DNA of 12,126 nucleotides from Pseudomonadota bacterium (GCA_003242525.1 QGUU01000029.1:1-12126); one strand, 5' to 3'. Numbered from the stretch's first letter, positions 1 to 7,933 are shown. A program made the numbers and translations. Notes: generated from the letters alone by a model not told the origin.

Positions 1-29
1 GATTGAGCCCGGAGAGGGTTGGGAGAGCT

Positions 30-1121
30 TCAATCCTGATGCAGCGCGAACTCCAGGTAGAGATTGCGCTGGAAAAGGGATCCGTTGTCGTCCGAGATCA
101 GCGACACCATCACCTGCCCGTCCGCTCGCGTCCAGGCGTCGATCCCCTCCATATTGTCGATCTGATGCTTCATGTCAGCCTGCATCAGGACCGGCCCGTC
201 CAGCACCGCACCCTTGATGATGTCCGCTTCGGCGATGCGGCGCAGGCGCAGCCTAAGCCCACGCATGAACGTATAGCTGCGTTCGAGAAGGAGCAGATCC
301 CCATCCGGCAGGAACGTACCGTCTGAAATATCGAACCCTTCGCTGCGCCGGACCGTGAAGATACCCTTGCGCGGCCCATCCAGGATGGCGCCGAATATAT
401 TGCCCTCCCGGTCGAGGCTCTTTTCTGAAATGATGACGATGGCACCCTTGAGCGGCCCGTCTGCGCGCGAATGGGCCACTGTTTCGAAGCCGCGATTCTG
501 GCGCAGTTCCCGCCGCGGAACGAGAAAGTCCAGCGTGCGCAACGGCCCTTTCATGGCACCGGGTTCGATCCTGAACTGGGCGATGCGATGCTCCCGCTCA
601 AAGGCCACCGTTGCGATGCCGTCCTTGATTGCCAGGCCCTCCGCATCGGCATAGCGCTTCTCGCTCGCTGGCTGGTCTTTCGCGTAGATCATCCGTTCCA
701 TGCGGAAATTTTCGATTCCCGCCGGCCGGCCATCGGCATCGCGTCGGATACTTCCGAAGAACCAGAAACCCGTATCGGCGACGCCGATGAAGTCATAGCC
801 AGCATTCATGAAGCGGAATGCGGAGAACCCGCCGAAATTCGATGATGCGCCCGTCATCTCCAGTCCGCCGATGAATTCGAACGGCCCGAACATGGTCTCT
901 TCAGGCTGCCTGGGAAGGAATTCCGTGATGGGCCGGACAGTAACTTCAACAGGCTGGGGAACAGGGAGTGTGTCCGCGAGCCCCAGGGGCGCCGCAAGAA
1001 GAAGCAGAAAGCCAGCCAGCCAGAAAACCGCAGGTGCCGTCCTCGTCCAAGGGAAGAAATGCGGGATAACCATTTGGCCTGAAAGGCGCTCCGCAGCGAA
1101 CGCGAATGGCCTGGGCTTCAT
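30..1121 (-). CDS. Secreted esterase-like / phytase-like beta-propeller protein
   Basis: The product is 363 residues and is recognised as the 'esterase-like activity of phytase' family (Phytase-like, PF13449), proteins expected to fold as a beta-propeller in the periplasm. A hydrophobic stretch at residues about 31-48, ending LGLA before Asp50, looks like a signal peptide. The mature part carries family-like segments: FIGGLEMTG near 83-91, GVADTGFW near 113-120, DAEGLA at 159-164, [17 protein letters not shown] at about 265-281, and DNMEGIDAW near 322-330. The start chosen overlaps the cobT stop as ATGA (1118-1121), suggesting translational coupling. Met17 (1073) is an alternative that would give a more compact signal peptide; neither site has a clear Shine-Dalgarno. 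It is the last gene of the cobS-cobT run. No substrate is evident, and a role in cobalamin metabolism is only inference from position. The 29 bases downstream show no clear terminator. Confidence 0.85.
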   Translation of the reverse strand: MKPRPFAFAAERLSGQMVIPHFFPWTRTAPAVFWLAGFLLLLAAPLGLADTLPVPQPVEVTVRPITEFLPRQPEETMFGPFEFIGGLEMTGASSNFGGFSAFRFMNAGYDFIGVADTGFWFFGSIRRDADGRPAGIENFRMERMIYAKDQPASEKRYADAEGLAIKDGIATVAFEREHRIAQFRIEPGAMKGPLRTLDFLVPRRELRQNRGFETVAHSRADGPLKGAIVIISEKSLDREGNIFGAILDGPRKGIFTVRRSEGFDISDGTFLPDGDLLLLERSYTFMRGLRLRLRRIAEADIIKGAVLDGPVLMQADMKHQIDNMEGIDAWTRADGQVMVSLISDDNGSLFQRNLYLEFALHQD

Positions 1122-3016
1122 CCGGCCCGCCGCAGGCCGCCGCGACGGGTTTCGCGCACGCTTTCCTCGTCAAACAGCGACGCCAGCTGCTCCGTCATCG
1201 CGCCGGCAAGTTCCTCGGCATCCACGATGGTGACGGCACGCCGATAATAGCGCGTCACGTCATGGCCGATGCCGATGGCAAGCAGTTCGACAGGCGAGCG
1301 AGTTTCGATCAGATCGATGACCGCACGAAGATGCCGCTCAAGATAGTTGCCCGGATTGACCGAAAGCGTGGAGTCATCCACCGGTGCGCCGTCCGAAATC
1401 ATCATCAGGATCTTGCGCTGCTCGGGGCGGCCGATCAGCCTGCTATGGGCCCAGAGCAGCGCCTCGCCGTCGATGTTCTCCTTGAGCAGCCCTTCGCGCA
1501 TCATGAGGCCGAGATTGCGCCGAGCCCGCCTCCACGGAGCGTCTGCCGATTTGTATATGATGTGACGCAGGTCGTTGAGGCGGCCGGGATTGGCCGGTTT
1601 GCCCTCTTTCAGCCATTTCTCGCGCGACTGTCCCCCCTTCCAGGCGCGGGTGGTGAAGCCAAGAATCTCCACCGACACGCCGCAACGCTCCAGCGTGCGC
1701 GCCAGGATGTCGGCACAGGTGGCCGCAACCGTGATCGGGCGGCCGCGCATGGAGCCGGAATTGTCCAGCACCAGGCTGACCACCGTATCGCGGAACTTGG
1801 TATCGCGCTCCTGCTTGAAGGAAAGCGGCTGCATCGGGTCGATGACGACGCGCGCAAGCCTTGCCGGATCGAGGTAGCCTTCCTCCAGATCAAAGTCCCA
1901 GGAGCGGTTTTGCTGCGCCATCAGCCGCCGCTGCAGCCGGTTGGCAAGCCGCCCCACCACGCCCTGCAAATTGGCGAGCTGCTTGTCGAGAAAGGCGCGA
2001 AGCCGGTCCAGCTCATCCTCGTCGCACAATTCCTCGGCGCCGACGATCTCGTCGAACTGCGTGGTGAATACCTTGTAGTCAATATCCCTCGACAGCGTCG
2101 TGAAGGGATTCTCGTTGCGCTTGGTCTCGCCCGGAGTCTCGGCATCGACGTCCTCTTCGTCCGACAGGTCGTCCGAAGAGGCGTCCGTCGCCTCCGCCTC
2201 GACTGCCTGCTGGTCATCCTCGGCAGTTTCGGCATCGTCCGCCTGCGTATCGTCGCCCCTGGAATCGTCCTCGCCGCCTTCCTCGCTCTGATCCTCTCCC
2301 TGCGGCTGGTTTTCCTCGCTGTCCTCGTTTTCCTCGCTCTCTTCCTCGTCGCCGAGCTCCTCGGCCATATCCATGGAGGCGAGCATGTCGCGCACGACAC
2401 GGGCGAACGCCTGCTGGTCGCCCAGCTTGGCAGGCAGGCCGTCCAGATCGGCCCCGGCCTTCTCCTCGACCCACGGACGCCACAGCTCAACGAGCCGCTC
2501 CGCGCTTTTCGGCGCCGGGCGCCCTGTCAGCTTCTCGCGCACCAGCAGCGCCAGCGCTTCTTCCAGCGGCGCGTCCGCACGGTCCGTGACGTCGCCCAGA
2601 TTGGCCCTGGCGTACTTGTCCTCCAACATGGAGGCGATGTTGTCCGCCACGCCCTGCATTATTCTGGAGCCGATCGCCTCGACGCGAGCCTGCTCGACAG
2701 CATCGAACACGGCGCGGGCAAGCTTGCCCTCGGGGGCGAGCTTCAGGTGAATGCGCTGGTCATGGCAGGCACGTTTGAGCGCCATGGAATCGCCAAGGCC
2801 ACGGGTGACGGCGACATCCATCCTGGAGGGCTTCTTCGGCGGTTCGGGCAGTCGGGCGCGGCTGCCCGCCAGCGCCGGCCGATCCTTGGCGAAGCCGACC
2901 TCGAGTTCCTTGTCGCCGGATATGGCGCGCATGCAGACCACCACCGAGCGCTTGAAGGCGTCGGTATCGGAGCCGCTTTTCGGCCTGTTGCGGGTATTGT
3001 CGCCGGGTCCGGCCAT
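1118..3016 (-). CDS. cobT: Aerobic cobaltochelatase subunit CobT
   Basis: CobT acts with CobS as the chaperone-like part of the CobNST cobaltochelatase, which uses ATP to insert cobalt into hydrogenobyrinic acid a,c-diamide in the aerobic cobalamin pathway. The product is 632 residues, very close to the family's usual length of about 631. It has an N-terminal helical region, a highly acidic Glu/Asp/Ser/Gln linker at about 217-300, and a C-terminal von Willebrand A domain. The VWA metal site (MIDAS, DxSxS) is DNSGS at 418-422, with [11 protein letters not shown] near 538-548. The reading frame stays open upstream to 3121, but that start would run into cobS. ATG at 3016 lies 8 nt after the cobS stop, behind an AAGGG about 6 nt upstream, and gives the expected length. 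The stop overlaps the next gene's start (ATGA). The cobS-cobT pair is almost certainly co-transcribed. Confidence 0.96.
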   Translation of the reverse strand: MAGPGDNTRNRPKSGSDTDAFKRSVVVCMRAISGDKELEVGFAKDRPALAGSRARLPEPPKKPSRMDVAVTRGLGDSMALKRACHDQRIHLKLAPEGKLARAVFDAVEQARVEAIGSRIMQGVADNIASMLEDKYARANLGDVTDRADAPLEEALALLVREKLTGRPAPKSAERLVELWRPWVEEKAGADLDGLPAKLGDQQAFARVVRDMLASMDMAEELGDEEESEENEDSEENQPQGEDQSEEGGEDDSRGDDTQADDAETAEDDQQAVEAEATDASSDDLSDEEDVDAETPGETKRNENPFTTLSRDIDYKVFTTQFDEIVGAEELCDEDELDRLRAFLDKQLANLQGVVGRLANRLQRRLMAQQNRSWDFDLEEGYLDPARLARVVIDPMQPLSFKQERDTKFRDTVVSLVLDNSGSMRGRPITVAATCADILARTLERCGVSVEILGFTTRAWKGGQSREKWLKEGKPANPGRLNDLRHIIYKSADAPWRRARRNLGLMMREGLLKENIDGEALLWAHSRLIGRPEQRKILMMISDGAPVDDSTLSVNPGNYLERHLRAVIDLIETRSPVELLAIGIGHDVTRYYRRAVTIVDAEELAGAMTEQLASLFDEESVRETRRGGLRRAG

Positions 3017-3024
3017 CTTGGCCC

Positions 3025-4011
3025 TTATCCCAGCACTATGTTGGCGGCGCTTTCCGACAGATCCTCTCCGAATGCGCGCTGGTAGAACTCGGCCACGACC
3101 GGCCGCTCCAGTTCGTCGCACTTGTTGAGGAAGGTAAGGCGGAACGCCATGCCGACCGAGCCGAAGATCTCGGCATTCTCGGCCCAGGTAATGACCGTGC
3201 GGGGACTCATGACGGTGGAAAGGTCGCCATTGATGAAGGCAGAGCGCGTCATGTCCGCGACACGCACCATCTTTTCGACAATGTCCTTGCCCTTTTCGTT
3301 CCGGTAATGCTTGGCCTTGGCAAGAACGATCGCGACCTCGTTGTCATGCGGCAGGTAGTTCAGCGTCGTGACGATCGACCAGCGGTCCATCTGGGCCTGG
3401 TTGATCTGCTGAGTGCCGTGATAGAGCCCGGTCGTATCACCAAGTCCGATCGTATTGGCGGTCGCAAATAGCCTGAAGGCCGGATGAGGGCGGATGACAC
3501 GGCTCTGGTCCAGTAGGGTCAGCCGGCCTGAGCTTTCCAGCACCCGCTGGATGACGAACATCACGTCCGGCCGCCCGGCGTCATATTCGTCAAAGCAGAG
3601 CGCGACGTTGCGCTGGTAGGCCCACGGCAATATGCCGTCGCGGAACTCCGTGACCTGCTTTCCATCCTGCAGGACGATGGCATCCTTGCCGACAAGGTCG
3701 ATGCGGCTGACATGGCTGTCGAGGTTGACGCGCACGCACGGCCAGTTCAGCCGGGCCGCAACCTGCTCGATATGGGTGGACTTGCCCGTGCCGTGATAGC
3801 CGGAAACCATGACCCGGCGGTTGTAGGCAAAGCCCGCCAGGATAGCCAGCGTGGTGGCCTTGTCGAACAGATAGTCCGGATCGATATCCGGCACGTGTTC
3901 GGTAGCCGTCGAATAAGCCGGCACCACCATCTTTGATTCGAAGCCGAATGTATCCTTCACCGACACGGTGGTGTCGGGGAGGTTGGCCATGTCGCGTTCG
4001 ACCTTGTTCAT
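3025..4011 (-). CDS. cobS: Aerobic cobaltochelatase AAA+ subunit CobS
   Basis: CobS is the AAA+ ATPase that works with CobT to drive cobalt insertion by CobN. With the start used here it has 328 residues. Walker A is GYHGTGKST at about 71-79, Walker B is ALCFDE at about 137-142, and the sensor-1-like FATAN is near 182-186. The stretch [16 protein letters not shown] and the block [14 protein letters not shown] are strongly typical of CobS. The start is uncertain among three in-frame ATGs: 4023 (GGAG directly abutting it, spacing too short), 4011 (the same GGAG 12 nt upstream, giving [11 protein letters not shown]) and 3990 (AAGG 11 nt upstream). I favour 4011 on spacing and on resemblance to rhizobial CobS N-termini recalled from memory. 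It lies 104 nt or more downstream of the J-domain gene and 8 nt before cobT. I see no room for, or motifs of, a cobalamin riboswitch in front of it. Confidence 0.95.
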   Translation of the reverse strand: MNKVERDMANLPDTTVSVKDTFGFESKMVVPAYSTATEHVPDIDPDYLFDKATTLAILAGFAYNRRVMVSGYHGTGKSTHIEQVAARLNWPCVRVNLDSHVSRIDLVGKDAIVLQDGKQVTEFRDGILPWAYQRNVALCFDEYDAGRPDVMFVIQRVLESSGRLTLLDQSRVIRPHPAFRLFATANTIGLGDTTGLYHGTQQINQAQMDRWSIVTTLNYLPHDNEVAIVLAKAKHYRNEKGKDIVEKMVRVADMTRSAFINGDLSTVMSPRTVITWAENAEIFGSVGMAFRLTFLNKCDELERPVVAEFYQRAFGEDLSESAANIVLG

Positions 4012-4029
4012 GCGTATCAACATCTCCAG

Positions 4030-4050
4030 GGCGGGACAATTCAGCCCGCC
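4030..4050 (-). promoter_or_regulatory. Hairpin in cobS leader, just upstream of the ribosome-binding site
   Basis: On the minus strand GGCGGG and CCCGCC pair perfectly around a 9-nt loop (4036-4044). The 3' arm ends only a few bases before the CTGGAG that serves as cobS Shine-Dalgarno. The repeat is seen directly. That it forms in the mRNA and tunes cobS translation is inference; it could instead be a DNA operator half-site pair or chance in GC-rich sequence. Confidence 0.4.
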
Positions 4051-4085
4051 TGCAACTCCTGATGTTCGGGGGCGGTCTTAGAATC

Positions 4086-4112
4086 TTTTCCCGGCACATG
4101 ATAGCGGGAAAA
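4086..4112. repeat. 8-bp inverted repeat between the J-domain gene and cobS
   Basis: TTTTCCCG (4086-4093) and CGGGAAAA (4105-4112) form a perfect 8-bp inverted repeat with an 11-nt centre. It sits 16 nt beyond the J-domain stop and about 75 nt before the cobS start. On both strands the T-run precedes the stem and the A-run follows it, so it is not a canonical intrinsic terminator. A dimeric regulator site for a cobST promoter, or a weak transcript-end structure, are both possible. A GANTC site (4081-4085) abuts it. Confidence 0.4.
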
Positions 4113-4127
4113 AGCGGCAGAGCCTGT

Positions 4128-4745
4128 CTAGCAGAGCCCCGCCTGCTTCAGCACGCGATAGGCCTGCAGCACATCGCGGAACCGGTCTTCCGAACCTCTG
4201 TCGCCACCATTGGAATCGGGATGGTGGCGCTTTACAAGCTGCTTATAGCGCGCCTTGATATCGGCGCCAGTGGCCTTTGCATCAAGTCCAAGCGTTTCCA
4301 GCGCCTTGGCCTCAAGCGGCCGGGCTTTTCGTTCGCGCGGCTGGGCGGAAGCATAGCCCTCGCCGAAAAGATTGAAGGGGTCGCGCATCGCCCGGTAGTA
4401 GCTGGCTCGGCCGGAGCGCTTGTCGGCAAAATCCGGCGAAAAGCGCGCTGCGCCTTGCACGCCAATTCGCCAGGTTGGCCGGTGGCCCGTCAGCGCCTCC
4501 TTCTGGAAGCGGGCTATGTCGGTGTCGGTAAGACCCGAGAAGTAGTTGAAGCGCTTGTTGTATTCCCGCACATGATTGAAGCAGAAGTGGAAATACTCGC
4601 CTTCCTTCATGCGGCCAACGGGCGCGCGATGCGTGCCGGCCTCCTCGCAGCCATCCCACTGGCAGGCCGGCGCATGCGACTTCAGCTCCGCGTCCTTGTC
4701 CGGGCGAATGCGGATCTTCTCGAAATATTTCGAATAGGCTTTCAT
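4128..4745 (-). CDS. J-domain (DnaJ-family) co-chaperone with Cys/His N-terminal region
   Basis: The product is 205 residues. The C-terminal 60 or so residues form a J domain, with the HPD motif at 175-177 in KRHHPDSNGGDRGSEDRF, which is expected to stimulate the ATPase of a DnaK-type Hsp70. There is no Gly/Phe region, CxxCxGxG zinc finger or client-binding domain, so this is a type III (DnaJ-domain-only) protein, not DnaJ itself. The N-terminal part has Cys28 and Cys33 (CQWDGC), then Cys55 and His58 (CFNH), a spacing that could bind zinc. The frame is open upstream to 4961, but that would overlap bolA on the other strand. ATG at 4745 gives the compact protein typical of rhizobial homologues that sit beside cobS. 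No Shine-Dalgarno precedes it. Its client or partner is unknown. Confidence 0.88.
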   Translation of the reverse strand: MKAYSKYFEKIRIRPDKDAELKSHAPACQWDGCEEAGTHRAPVGRMKEGEYFHFCFNHVREYNKRFNYFSGLTDTDIARFQKEALTGHRPTWRIGVQGAARFSPDFADKRSGRASYYRAMRDPFNLFGEGYASAQPRERKARPLEAKALETLGLDAKATGADIKARYKQLVKRHHPDSNGGDRGSEDRFRDVLQAYRVLKQAGLC

Positions 4746-4753
4746 CGAACCCG

Positions 4754-4783
4754 ATTTATGGGGCGTTCGCGGTTGCGAAACAA
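4754..4783 (-). promoter_or_regulatory. Candidate promoter for the J-domain gene
   Basis: On the minus strand TTGTTT (4778-4783) is followed after 17 nt by CATAAA (4755-4760). The match to sigma-70-type consensus is modest (3/6 and 4/6). A start of transcription about 7 nt further on would fall within a few bases of the ATG at 4745, so the mRNA might be nearly leaderless. This would fit the missing Shine-Dalgarno. Read by eye only. Confidence 0.25.
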
Positions 4784-4786
4784 GAA

Positions 4787-4815
4787 TTGACATTTCGGCG
4801 ATCATCGCCCCTAAC
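4787..4815 (+). promoter_or_regulatory. Candidate bolA promoter with a palindrome in its spacer
   Basis: A perfect TTGACA -35 hexamer lies at 4787-4792. After 17 nt there is only a weak -10 candidate, CCTAAC (4810-4815). Most of the spacer is filled by a perfect 13-bp palindrome, GGCGATCATCGCC (4797-4809), a position where a repressor dimer would block polymerase. The opposing -35 candidate for the J-domain gene ends 3 bp away at 4783. The palindrome and TTGACA are seen directly; the operator role is inference. Confidence 0.4.
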
Positions 4816-4854
4816 CGCTGAATCAGGGCTAAAGTCGGACGGCCGGCAATTTTC

Positions 4855-4875
4855 GTGGCGACGCCACACATGTGG
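4855..4875 (+). promoter_or_regulatory. Overlapping palindromes in the bolA leader
   Basis: GTGGCGACGCCAC (4855-4867) is a perfect 13-bp palindrome. Its right arm CCAC (4864-4867) is also the left arm of CCACACATGTGG (4864-4875). In RNA the same CCAC could therefore pair with GTGG at 4855-4858 or with GTGG at 4872-4875, and the latter directly abuts the TAAGGG ribosome-binding site at 4876-4881. Mutually exclusive hairpins could affect bolA translation, but the stems are only 4 bp if real loops are allowed. Confidence 0.3.
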
Positions 4876-4890
4876 TAAGGGATGACTGCG

Positions 4891-5193
4891 ATGTCCATAC
4901 AGGCGCGGATGGAAGTGAAGCTCTCGGAGGCATTTTCGCCCGAGCGACTTTCCGTGATCAACGAAAGCCACCTCCATGCCGGCCACCATCACGTCGAAAA
5001 CGGCGAGACGCAGGAATTCGACGGCAAGGGCGAGACGCACTTCCGCGTCCGCATCGTCTCTTCGGCCTTTTCAGGTATGAGCCGGATCGAGCGGCACCGG
5101 GCCGTCAACGCCGTTCTTTCCGAGGAACTGAAGGCCGGCGTCCATGCACTGGCCATCGAGCCAGCCGCGCCGGGAGAAACCGTCCGCTGGTAG
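4891..5193 (+). CDS. BolA family protein
   Basis: The product is 100 residues, the usual size for BolA proteins, small class II KH-like-fold factors that partner with monothiol glutaredoxins, bind Fe-S clusters or heme, and in some bacteria bind DNA. The family signature INESHLHAGHHH is at about 23-34, followed by HFRVRIVSSAFSGMSRIERHRAVNAVL at about 50-76. The cluster of histidines (27, 29, 32-34) and His69 are candidate metal ligands. An upstream in-frame ATG at 4882 would add three residues, but AAGGG (4877-4881) abuts it directly, whereas it lies 9 nt before ATG 4891, so the inner start is better supported. The gene diverges from the J-domain gene and converges with the CorC-like gene. 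It is one of several possible BolA paralogues, so I do not assign a symbol. Confidence 0.92.
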   Translation: MSIQARMEVKLSEAFSPERLSVINESHLHAGHHHVENGETQEFDGKGETHFRVRIVSSAFSGMSRIERHRAVNAVLSEELKAGVHALAIEPAAPGETVRW

Positions 5194-5279
5194 ACTGGCC
5201 AACGCAAAGCCGGGCAGTTTCTGATTTTCCTTGTTCGCGACTTCGCCACCAGCTTTGTGACCGGAACCTGGGCGTTCAC

Positions 5280-6170
5280 TTAACCGATATCGCCCTCGGC
5301 AGCCTGCCTGATGCGCAGCCGCGCAATGCGGTTCTTGTCCCGCTTCATCACCACGAAGCGCTTGCCGTGAAAGGTAAAGGCCTGCCTTTCATCGGGAATG
5401 GACTTGGCCTCGTGAATCACCAGGCCCGCGATCGTGGTGGCCTCCTCGTCGGGCAGGTTCCAGCCGAGCGCCCTGTTGAGGTCCCGGATGGGGACCGTGC
5501 CATCCACCACAACGGACCCGTCTGCCTCCTTGCGCACGCCCTGCACGTCGATGTCATGCTCGTCGGCGATTTCGCCCACAATCTCCTCGATTATGTCCTC
5601 CAGGGTGACCAGCCCTTCCACCTCGCCATATTCGTCAACCACAATGGCGAAATGCGCCTTGCGCCGTAAGAAGGCGTTGAGCTGTTCGCGCAGCGTGGTC
5701 GTGTCCGGCACGAACCACGGCTTGGCCGCGATCTTCGCAAGGTCGATGCGGGCGAAATCGTTGTCGACCTCGTTCAGCGCACGCAGCAGGTCCTTGGCGT
5801 GCAGCACGCCGACGATATTGTCGAGGGAGCCTCGCCAAAGCGGCAGGCGTGTATGCGGGCTCTGGAGGATTTCCCGCACCACCGTCTCGGCCGGCATGTC
5901 GGCATTGACCGAACGCATGTTGGTGCGGTGGACCATCACGTCGGATACCTCGAGCTCGTTGAGCTCGGTCAGATCGAACAGCGCATCCAGGCGCCGGCGG
6001 TGCTCATATGCCGGATCGGCCGCACCGCCGCCCTGCCCATTGCGCCTCTCCGCCGGCATGTCGTTGGCGGGCCGATAGCCCGACATACGGGCAAGCCGGT
6101 CCCTGAACACCACGACCAGCACCAGAACCGCCGCAAGCACTGCGGCGACGATCCAGCCGGCCTCGCTCAT
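5280..6170 (-). CDS. CorC/HlyC-type CBS-domain protein lacking the DUF21 membrane domain
   Basis: The product is 296 residues. Two CBS domains are visible at about 75-133 ([14 protein letters not shown] to [13 protein letters not shown]) and 145-205 ([11 protein letters not shown] to [24 protein letters not shown]). A CorC_HlyC domain occupies 215-290, including [12 protein letters not shown] and [13 protein letters not shown]. Homologues I know at this locus are about 430 residues with an N-terminal DUF21 (CNNM) domain of several membrane helices, linked to Mg/Co efflux. Here that part is replaced by a single hydrophobic segment (residues about 6-22) and a Gly/Arg-rich linker. The frame and the ATGA overlap with aroB (6167-6170) are intact, so it looks like an expressed variant rather than a broken gene, with an architecture closer to CorC itself. 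Its role in transport or membrane integrity is inferred. It is the last gene of aroK-aroB-corC. Confidence 0.9.
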   Translation of the reverse strand: MSEAGWIVAAVLAAVLVLVVVFRDRLARMSGYRPANDMPAERRNGQGGGAADPAYEHRRRLDALFDLTELNELEVSDVMVHRTNMRSVNADMPAETVVREILQSPHTRLPLWRGSLDNIVGVLHAKDLLRALNEVDNDFARIDLAKIAAKPWFVPDTTTLREQLNAFLRRKAHFAIVVDEYGEVEGLVTLEDIIEEIVGEIADEHDIDVQGVRKEADGSVVVDGTVPIRDLNRALGWNLPDEEATTIAGLVIHEAKSIPDERQAFTFHGKRFVVMKRDKNRIARLRIRQAAEGDIG

Positions 6171-7282
6171 CCCGTCCGGTTCTCCCTCAGGAAGGAAAGC
6201 ACTTCCGACGCGGGAACGTCCTTGGCGATGAAGGCCTTGCCGATGCCGTGGGTCAGAATGAAGGTGAGGGCGCCGCGCGAAACCTTCTTGTCCTGGGCTA
6301 TGAATGCAAGAAGCGCCTCGGCATCGGGCAAGCCGCCCGGCACGTCTGCCAAACGCCAGGGTAACCCCACATCGCGCAAATGCTTTTCAACGCGCGTGGC
6401 GTCATCAGGGCTGGCAAGATTCATGCGGGCGGAGAACCGGTGCGCCAGCGCCATGCCGATCGCCACCGCCTCGCCATGCACAAGCCTTGCGCCATCATAT
6501 CCCACCGCTGCCTCCAGCGCGTGGCCGAAAGTATGGCCCAGATTGAGCAGCGCCCTGTCTCCGGTCTCGAACTCGTCGCGTGCAACGACTTCGGCCTTGG
6601 CCCGGCACGACTGCGCGATGGCCTCGATCCGGGCCGCCCCTCCGCAAAACACGTCCTGCCAGTTGGCTTCCAGCCAGGCGAAGAACTCCGGCCGGTTGAT
6701 AAGCCCGTACTTTGCGATTTCCGCATAGCCGGCACGGAACTCCCGGGGCGGCAGCGTGTCGAGCGCGGCCGTATCGGCAAGCACCAGCCGGGGCTGGTAG
6801 AACACCCCCACCAGATTCTTCCCGCGCGGGCTGTTGATGCCAGTCTTGCCGCCAACGGAAGAATCCACCTGGGCCAGCAGCGAGGTGGGCGCCTGGATGA
6901 AATCCATGCCGCGCCGCACTATGCCGGCCGCAAAGCCAGCGAGATCCCCGACGACGCCTCCACCCAGCGCGATCACAGCGTCGCGACGCTCCAGTTTCGC
7001 CGCCAATATGCCGTCGACGACGTGCTCCAGTTGGGAAAAACTCTTGGTTTGCTCGCCCGCAGGCACGACGATGACGCAAGCTGCGAGGCCCGCCTTTTCC
7101 AGACCGCCCTGCAGAGCCGGCAACTGCGCTGCGGCAACATTTTCGTCCGTGACGATCGCCACGCGCGCGCCGGGCAGCCGCGACGCGATCTCGGCCCCCG
7201 CCTGTTCGAGCAGGCGAGGGCCGATAAGTATGTCGTAGGCGCGCGCACCAAGCCCGACCTCGATTCTGACAGGCTCAACCAT
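6167..7282 (-). CDS. aroB: 3-dehydroquinate synthase AroB
   Basis: AroB converts DAHP to 3-dehydroquinate, the second step of the shikimate pathway, in the cytoplasm, using NAD and a divalent metal. The product is 371 residues, a normal length. The NAD-binding segment [11 protein letters not shown] is at about 107-117, and substrate/cofactor residues occur in [13 protein letters not shown]. The expected metal ligands are Glu188 (in [10 protein letters not shown]), His250 (LGHTFGH) and His269 ([10 protein letters not shown]). The frame is open to an ATG at 7300, but GGAGG 5 nt upstream of ATG 7282 strongly favours the inner start. That ATG overlaps the end of aroK by 8 nt, and the aroB stop overlaps the next start (ATGA), so all three genes are probably translationally coupled. 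Confidence 0.97.
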   Translation of the reverse strand: MVEPVRIEVGLGARAYDILIGPRLLEQAGAEIASRLPGARVAIVTDENVAAAQLPALQGGLEKAGLAACVIVVPAGEQTKSFSQLEHVVDGILAAKLERRDAVIALGGGVVGDLAGFAAGIVRRGMDFIQAPTSLLAQVDSSVGGKTGINSPRGKNLVGVFYQPRLVLADTAALDTLPPREFRAGYAEIAKYGLINRPEFFAWLEANWQDVFCGGAARIEAIAQSCRAKAEVVARDEFETGDRALLNLGHTFGHALEAAVGYDGARLVHGEAVAIGMALAHRFSARMNLASPDDATRVEKHLRDVGLPWRLADVPGGLPDAEALLAFIAQDKKVSRGALTFILTHGIGKAFIAKDVPASEVLSFLRENRTG

Positions 7283-7883
7283 GGGCGCCTCCGGCGGCAC
7301 GCTCCGGATTGTCGAGATGGCGGGCCAGCGCCTCGATCGCCTCGGCGGCTATGACTTCGCGGCGCTCATCGCGCGTTACGACCGTGACGTCCGCCAGCGC
7401 GTAGACGGGGTATCGCGCCTCCATCAACCTTGCAAGGACGCCACGCGGATCGTCATTCCTCAGGAGCGGACGATTTTGCTTCTTCGAGACGCGATCCATG
7501 AGAACGTCGAGATCGGCCTTGAGCCAGATCGAAACGCCATGCGCCCGCACCGCCTCGCGCGTCTGCTCGTTCATGAAGGCCCCGCCGCCGGTCGAGAGCA
7601 CCTGCGGCCCCCCTTCCAGAAGGCGTGCGATCACGCGCTGCTCCAACGCACGGAACTCGGTTTCCCCGTAATGTTCGAACAGATCGGAAATCGTCATGCG
7701 CGAGACGCTCTCGATCTCGTGGTCGCTGTCGACGAAAGGAAGGCCAAGCATGCCGGCGACCTTGCGGCCGATCGAGGTCTTGCCGGCACCCATCAGGCCG
7801 ACGAAGACGATCGAACGATCACCCAGCGCCGCAAGCACCGCTGCGTGATCTTCCGGCGTCGCTGTGGCGGGTCGGGCGTTCAT
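7275..7883 (-). CDS. aroK: Shikimate kinase AroK
   Basis: This cytoplasmic enzyme phosphorylates shikimate to shikimate-3-phosphate with ATP. With the start at 7883 it has 202 residues. Walker A is GLMGAGKTS at 29-37. The metal/substrate DSD is at 52-54, the shikimate-binding GGG at 99-101 (STGGGAF), the lid-region arginine in NRPLL at 138, and ARYPVY at 156-161. An N-terminal extension of about 20 residues precedes the fold, as is common in rhizobial AroK. The frame stays open to 8003, but GAGGA 6-7 nt before ATG 7883 is a strong ribosome-binding site and the upstream codons show no family similarity. It is the first gene of aroK-aroB-corC. I assign AroK rather than AroL from the usual pairing with aroB. 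Confidence 0.96.
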   Translation of the reverse strand: MNARPATATPEDHAAVLAALGDRSIVFVGLMGAGKTSIGRKVAGMLGLPFVDSDHEIESVSRMTISDLFEHYGETEFRALEQRVIARLLEGGPQVLSTGGGAFMNEQTREAVRAHGVSIWLKADLDVLMDRVSKKQNRPLLRNDDPRGVLARLMEARYPVYALADVTVVTRDERREVIAAEAIEALARHLDNPERAAGGAHG

Positions 7884-7904
7884 GAAATTCCTCTTTCCCC
7901 GGCG

Positions 7905-7933
7905 TATCGACATGAAAAGCCGGATGGCGTCAA
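7905..7933 (-). promoter_or_regulatory. Candidate promoter of the aroK-aroB-corC operon
   Basis: On the minus strand CTTGACG (TTGACG at 7928-7933) is followed after 17-18 nt by TCGATA/CGATAC (7904-7910). The -35 is good and the -10 poor. Transcription would begin near 7897, leaving a short leader that contains the GAGGA ribosome-binding site. Read by eye. Confidence 0.3.

Noticed and set aside
1106..3085. Long plus-strand frame of 659 codons with an apparently hydrophobic, membrane-like middle
   Set aside because: It is antisense to cobT. The run of Leu/Val/Phe/Ile comes from reading the reverse of the Glu/Asp codons in CobT's acidic linker (GAG becomes CTC, GAA becomes TTC). CobT has clear motifs and matching length.
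3017..3121. Longer N-terminus for CobT
   Set aside because: It would overlap the cobS 3' end by 97 nt with Arg/Gly-rich, non-conserved codons; the inner ATG has an AAGGG site and gives the expected length.
4024..4127. Cobalamin riboswitch before cobS
   Set aside because: The gap is only about 104 nt and shows no recognisable B12-box; the elements present are simple inverted repeats.
4746..4961. 72-residue N-terminal extension of the J-domain protein
   Set aside because: It runs through the divergent promoter region and into bolA on the opposite strand.
5194..5279. Terminator between convergent bolA and the CorC-like gene
   Set aside because: No stem longer than about 4 bp and no T-run could be found in these 86 bases.
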